64,000 nt of DNA from Fodinicola acaciae. Lineage in GTDB: Bacteria; Actinomycetota; Actinomycetes; Mycobacteriales; HKI-0501. The stretch is from positions 62,001-126,000 of the forward strand of contig NZ_WOTN01000003.1 of assembly GCF_010993745.1 (NCBI RefSeq), written 5' to 3'. Each line of letters begins with the position of its first letter. The first letter of the stretch is position 1. Shown here one piece after another: positions 60,372 through 64,000 of the stretch. Below the pieces are notes generated by a model. It saw only the letters and a list, made by a program, of their open reading frames with translations. It searched no databases and was not told the DNA's origin. A program made the position numbers and the translations under genes.

Positions 60372-61155
60372 CCAGCTCCGCGGTCACGTCGGGCGTCCAG
60401 TCGAGCTGGCCGAGCCGGTCGCGGGTCGCCAGCGCGCTCACGTACGCCTGCACGTCACGCAGCGGCAGAGCCGCGCCTTCGGTCCGCAGCCGGGAGATCA
60501 CCGGCATGACCTCCTCGTCCCACCACTGGCTCGCCATCCGATCGCGGTCGGTCAACCGCCGGCCGGCCAACATCGACCGATAGGCCCAGGCCTCGGCCGC
60601 GTCGGCCAGCCGCATCCACTCCTCCGGAGCGTCGAGCCACAAGTCGGTGCGTACGGCGTCCGGCAGTGGCACGCGCTCCAGGAACAGCCGCTCCGCCGCC
60701 TTGTTCTCCAGGTGCGCGAGCGTCAGGCAGGCCATCGCGTACGCGGTCGTGCAGATCCACTGGACGCGCGCGGCGATCGTCGGCCGTCCCAACGCGCGCG
60801 ACACTGACACGCGGTGGTGGCCGTCGCGGACGAAGTACATGTCGCCGAGGCGTACGAGGTCGACCGGCGGGAAATCGGAACCCGACTGTGCGGCTCGCGC
60901 CAGCGACTGCCAACGGTCGGCGAGCGCCGGGTTGAGCAGCCGGAAGCCGCGGTCGAAATCGCACGAGCGGCTGACCGTGCCGACCACCTGGTCGACCGGC
61001 ACCTCGCAGCGCCCGACCTCGGTGACACCTTGCCTGCCGAGCGCCGCGACGGCGTCCTCCAGCGTCATGATGGCGTCCGGATTGTCGGCCCGGTCGCCAA
61101 GCGCCAGCCGCACCTTCGCCAGCACGGCCTTCAGCCGCACGTCGTAGTAGCCCAT
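60364..61155 (-). CDS. ParB/Srx-superfamily protein
   Basis: 263 residues. YFVRDGHHRVSVSRALG is the ParB-N/sulfiredoxin-like motif (G-H-H-R), known from ParB CTPases and small nucleases. The rest is helical, with repeated MRLADAAEAWAYRS. It lacks the usual helix-turn-helix of chromosome-partition ParB. ATG at 61155; partner of the PH-like membrane protein. Confidence 0.78.
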   Translation of the reverse strand: MGYYDVRLKAVLAKVRLALGDRADNPDAIMTLEDAVAALGRQGVTEVGRCEVPVDQVVGTVSRSCDFDRGFRLLNPALADRWQSLARAAQSGSDFPPVDLVRLGDMYFVRDGHHRVSVSRALGRPTIAARVQWICTTAYAMACLTLAHLENKAAERLFLERVPLPDAVRTDLWLDAPEEWMRLADAAEAWAYRSMLAGRRLTDRDRMASQWWDEEVMPVISRLRTEGAALPLRDVQAYVSALATRDRLGQLDWTPDVTAELVD

Positions 61156-61177
61156 GACACAACAACAGATGCCGCGT

Positions 61178-61972
61178 TCACGATCTTCCCGTGCGGTAGT
61201 CGCGGGGTGGGACGCCGAAGTGCGCGCGGAAGCGTTTGGACAGGTGGAACTCGTCGGTGAAGCCGAGCGTACGAGCGATCTCGCGCAGCGTCATGTCGGT
61301 GAGCCGCAGCAGCGTCGCCGCGGCCTGCAGGCGGCGGCCGTTACGGAATGCGAGTGGTGGCTGGCCGACCTCGGCGACGAAGCGGCGGCGGAAGACGTCG
61401 TACGGCAGGCCGACCTCGGCAGCGATGACGCGCAGGTCGACGGCGCCCGCGAGATCCTCCGCGAGCCGTTCCGTGGCGGTGGCGACGGCCGGACTCAGGC
61501 CGCCGTCGTCCGGCGCGGTCGCGTCGAGCAGCCAGTCGGCCAGCGCCATCAGCTGATGTTCGGCGGCCAGCGGCGAGCGTGGACTAGCCCGCAGGACCGT
61601 ACGCAGCGCGCTCGGCGACGGCGTGGCGCGCGGCTGCCGTGGTCCTGACCTGCCGACGATGCCGGCCAGCGTGTCGAAAAGCGGACCGGTGACGACGGCG
61701 AACAGCTCCGACCATCGCTGTCCTGGCGCCGTGCCATACCAGTGCGGCTCGCCGGGCAGGACGATCGTGACCGAGCCGGCGACGATCGGGTCGACCTGAC
61801 CGTCGGCATACCGATAGCGACCGCGGCCATCGGTCACGAACGACAGGATGTACGCGTCCATCACCCGAAGCGGCGCCGGCACCCACGGCTCGTCGTCGTC
61901 GACCTCACCGGCCAGCACCAGCTGTCCGATCCGGGTCGGCGGCACATCGGAGGCGAGGATCCGGGTGTCCAT
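61178..61972 (-). CDS. AraC-family regulator
   Basis: 264 residues. Cupin-like N-terminal sensor (residues 5-130, VTDGRGRYRYADGQVDPIVAGSVTIVLPGEPHWY) and two C-terminal helix-turn-helix units (LRVIAAEVGLPYDVFRRRFVAEVGQPP and LREIARTLGFTDEFHLSKRFRAHFGVPP, shown by LGFTDEFHLSKRF). Divergent from the PhyH gene 96 bases away, which it probably controls. Confidence 0.92.
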   Translation of the reverse strand: MDTRILASDVPPTRIGQLVLAGEVDDDEPWVPAPLRVMDAYILSFVTDGRGRYRYADGQVDPIVAGSVTIVLPGEPHWYGTAPGQRWSELFAVVTGPLFDTLAGIVGRSGPRQPRATPSPSALRTVLRASPRSPLAAEHQLMALADWLLDATAPDDGGLSPAVATATERLAEDLAGAVDLRVIAAEVGLPYDVFRRRFVAEVGQPPLAFRNGRRLQAAATLLRLTDMTLREIARTLGFTDEFHLSKRFRAHFGVPPRDYRTGRS

Positions 61973-62067
61973 CCGCCAAAACGTACATGGATCCGCCACC
62001 GTCGCCATTCCTGATCGCGCGGCGTTTTCCTAGCATCGACACCGGCTGAGTGGATGGAGGCGGAAAG

Positions 62068-62814
62068 ATGGCGGTCACGGCCGAGATGTGCGAGCAGTAC
62101 GCGAACGAAGGCTATTTCGTGCTGGAGCGCGCGCTCGACGACGAACAATTGGAGCTGCTGCGCGGCGGCGCGCAATATTCGATCGAGAAGATCGAGCGAC
62201 AGATGGACGAGGCCGGAGTCGACCGGCTCAACATCAACGCGCGCGGCAAACGCTATTTCAGCCACATGATCTATCAGGACCGACCGGAGCTGCGGCGGTT
62301 TCTGTTCGGCGAGACGATGGCGCAGATCTGCCGCGCGACCCTCGGCGAGGAGGCATACCTTTTCTGGGAACAGTACGTCATCAAGGCCGGTGACCCGGAC
62401 ACTTCCTTTGCCTGGCACCAAGATTCGGGATACGTGCACGAAAACCACCGGCCGTATCTGACCTGTTGGATCGCTCTGGACGACGTGACCGAGGAAAACG
62501 GCTCCGTCTATCTCTTGCCATACTCACGATCCGGCATCCGGTCGTACGTGAAACACATCCCCGATCCGGTGGTCAACGACAAGGTCTGCTATTTCGGCTC
62601 CGATCCGGGGATCCCGGTCGTCGTGCCGGCCGGTTCGATCGCGGTTTTCTCCAGCGTGGTGATCCACCGCAGCGGCCCCAACCTCACCGACCAGCTGCGC
62701 CGTGTCTATCTGGCGCAGTATTCCGGTGAGGTCATCAGGAAGCAGGACGGCGTGCAGCCGTGGGGGTCGTACGAGCAGTTCCTCTCCGGCGGAAAGATGG
62801 TCGCCGGCATTTAG
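62068..62814 (+). CDS. Phytanoyl-CoA dioxygenase family (Fe/2OG oxygenase)
   Basis: 248 residues. Jelly-roll 2-oxoglutarate oxygenase. Facial triad: H117 and D119 in WHQDSGY, H200 in VVIHRSGPN; R211/R212 after it would hold 2-oxoglutarate. The N-terminus EQYANEGYFVLERALDDEQL is the PhyH opening. GGAGG seven bases before the ATG. Convergent with the DUF402 gene by four bases. Substrate unknown. Confidence 0.92.
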   Translation: MAVTAEMCEQYANEGYFVLERALDDEQLELLRGGAQYSIEKIERQMDEAGVDRLNINARGKRYFSHMIYQDRPELRRFLFGETMAQICRATLGEEAYLFWEQYVIKAGDPDTSFAWHQDSGYVHENHRPYLTCWIALDDVTEENGSVYLLPYSRSGIRSYVKHIPDPVVNDKVCYFGSDPGIPVVVPAGSIAVFSSVVIHRSGPNLTDQLRRVYLAQYSGEVIRKQDGVQPWGSYEQFLSGGKMVAGI

Positions 62815-63446
62815 GCGGCGTGCCAGGACGGAGGAAGCGTGGGCAGCGGCCAGGACGGGTCCGGCCGGAAGTCGGTCCAACGGCCGTCGAACGGCGGCGC
62901 GCCCGCCTCGGCCAGCGCGATCAACCGCTCGCCGGCGGCACGGATGTGCACAGCGCTGGAGGCGTCCCAGTAACCGGGCAGGCCGGTGAGGTCGGCGAAC
63001 TCGTCCTCGTCCTTCCACGACCACGTCCGGTCCGGCTCGAACCAGATGTCCAGCGCGTTGTCCGCGGTGTCGACGTATTGCACGCCGTCGACCACCTGCC
63101 GCACGTGCCGCTCCTCCAGGTTGCCGTACCAACCGGCGAAACCGCCGTCGGCGCGGAAAAACCACCACACCGACCAGTCCTCGGCCGGCGGGATCAGCAT
63201 CAGGATGCCGGTGCCTCTCCATCGCCGCGGCCGCAATGACCGCGGCAACGACGCGGCCGCCACCACCCCGACATCACGTACGGACCGGCCGTCGGCGAGC
63301 TGACCGCGTACGACCGGAGTGCCACCGGCCAGCCAGAGCAGCAGACCGGTGGCATCCTCCGTGACGATCGTGGTCGGCAGCGCCGCATGCGGCTCACCGG
63401 CACGAAAATGCCGTACGACGACCTGACTTCCCGACTGCCAGGCCAC
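62811..63446 (-). CDS. DUF402 protein (second copy)
   Basis: 211 residues, paralogue of 59163-59822. VTEDATGLLLWLAGGTPVVRG, GTGILMLIPPAEDWSVWWFF, WYGNLEERHVRQVVDG and DNALDIWFEPDRTWSWKDEDEF follow the same order, and the C-terminal [11 protein letters not shown] matches. It lies four bases before proS's stop and overlaps the PhyH gene. Confidence 0.85.
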   Translation of the reverse strand: MAWQSGSQVVVRHFRAGEPHAALPTTIVTEDATGLLLWLAGGTPVVRGQLADGRSVRDVGVVAAASLPRSLRPRRWRGTGILMLIPPAEDWSVWWFFRADGGFAGWYGNLEERHVRQVVDGVQYVDTADNALDIWFEPDRTWSWKDEDEFADLTGLPGYWDASSAVHIRAAGERLIALAEAGAPPFDGRWTDFRPDPSWPLPTLPPSWHAA

Positions 63447-63449
63447 GGT

Positions 63450-64000
63450 CTAGTACGACCGGCCGACCCACGCGGTCAGGCCTGACTCGTCAGGACTTTC
63501 CGGCACGCTGCCGTCCGCACGGGTCAGCACGCGTACGCTCACCGCGTCCTTGGCCAGCTCCGCCTCGCCTTCGACGCCGAGCACGTCCCACGGGATGCGA
63601 GCCCAGCCGGTCTTGGCCGCCTCGACGGCATCGCCGAGCGTCTTCACGTCCACAGTGGAGGATTCGCGGCGCTCCAACGCCTCCGAATACAAGGCGTCCT
63701 GGTCCTCGGTCAGCGCCGCCTTGGCGCCCTCGACCGCGGCGGACAGCGCGATCGGCGTCTTGGTGCCCGGCACGCGCCGCACCAGCGTCACTTTCTGCTC
63801 GGCGAGGTCGCGAGGACCGACCTCGATCCGCACCGGGATGCCTTTCAGCTCCGCGTCGACCGCGCGCCGGCCGAACGGCGTGTCGACCCGGTCGTCGAGC
63901 GCGGCGCGCACGCCTTCGCGGCGCAGGTCGTCGACCAGGCCCTCGGCGGCCGCGGCGACACCGTCACCGGCCTTGACGACGGTGACCAGCACCTGCGTCG
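63450..64000 (-). CDS. proS: Prolyl-tRNA synthetase, C-terminal part (cut by the window edge)
   Basis: About 183 residues of the 3' end are present; the start lies beyond 64000. ALDDR followed by FGRRAVDAELKGIPVRIEVGPRDLAEQKVTLVRR is the anticodon-binding domain of the archaeal/eukaryotic-type ProRS, not of the bacterial type with the large insertion domain. The final domain ends in GRSY, with the conserved C-terminal Tyr. It charges tRNA-Pro. Confidence 0.9.
   Translation of the reverse strand, partial: TQVLVTVVKAGDGVAAAAEGLVDDLRREGVRAALDDRVDTPFGRRAVDAELKGIPVRIEVGPRDLAEQKVTLVRRVPGTKTPIALSAAVEGAKAALTEDQDALYSEALERRESSTVDVKTLGDAVEAAKTGWARIPWDVLGVEGEAELAKDAVSVRVLTRADGSVPESPDESGLTAWVGRSY

Noticed and set aside
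1-64000. CRISPR array, tRNA or rRNA genes, prophage or insertion sequence
   Set aside because: I looked for evenly spaced repeats, tRNA-like clovers, transposase or phage genes and saw none; the only integrase-like gene is xerC in its normal place.

Overview
The window is high-GC (about 70 percent) actinobacterial chromosome. The conserved genes fall in the same order as the Mycobacterium tuberculosis segment from Rv2867c to Rv2909c: GNAT acetyltransferase, ispG, site-2 protease and dxr; a DUF2631 protein; rlmN, cdsA, frr, pyrH; tsf, rpsB; the M23 protein beside rpsB; xerC, dprA, comM, yraN; DUF2469, rnhB, lepB; rplS, trmD, rimM, KH protein, rpsP. Three tandem signal peptidase genes beside rplS recall the tandem sip genes of Streptomyces. 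I cannot name the genus. Signal-peptide genes, GTG starts and short 1-8 base gene overlaps are common. I see no tRNA, rRNA, CRISPR array, transposase or phage module.

Layout. 0-8.4 kb is accessory: a GH25-like lysozyme, an alpha/beta hydrolase, a fused membrane/spermidine-synthase-like protein, a secreted SGNH hydrolase, an Rpn-like nuclease relative and a 942-residue membrane protein ending in a substrate-binding-protein domain. 8.5-13.1 kb is the MEP-pathway and intramembrane-protease operon. 13.3-17.2 kb holds a secreted serine protease, a DUF2631 membrane protein, a DivIVA-like protein and rlmN. 17.4-23 kb is the translation and lipid core (cdsA, frr, pyrH, tsf, rpsB), interrupted by an ArsR/SRPBCC pair. 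23.3-42.7 kb is an accessory block of regulators with partner genes (MerR, PadR, TetR/P450, WYL), small enzymes, acetyltransferases and an antibiotic-kinase-like gene; it contains the M23/NlpC-P60 cell-wall hydrolase. 43-59 kb returns to core genes: xerC, dprA-comM-yraN, rnhB, three lepB, rplS, trmD, rimM, khpA, rpsP. 59-64 kb has two DUF402 paralogues, a PH-domain membrane protein with a ParB-like partner, an AraC/PhyH pair and the end of an archaeal/eukaryotic-type proS.

The most unusual signals are not genes. First, four intergenic loci (25.6, 29.8, 42.8 and 50.3 kb) carry diverged copies of one palindromic repeat whose arms contain GCCGAAACTGTC-like ends. Second, two of the same intergenic regions carry a pair of DnaA-box-like sites arranged as 10-bp direct repeats with exactly 9 bp between them. 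Third, several regulator genes have clear operators: a perfect 34-bp dyad between a P450 and a TetR gene, and a MerR-type promoter with a 19-bp spacer that would make a leaderless message.
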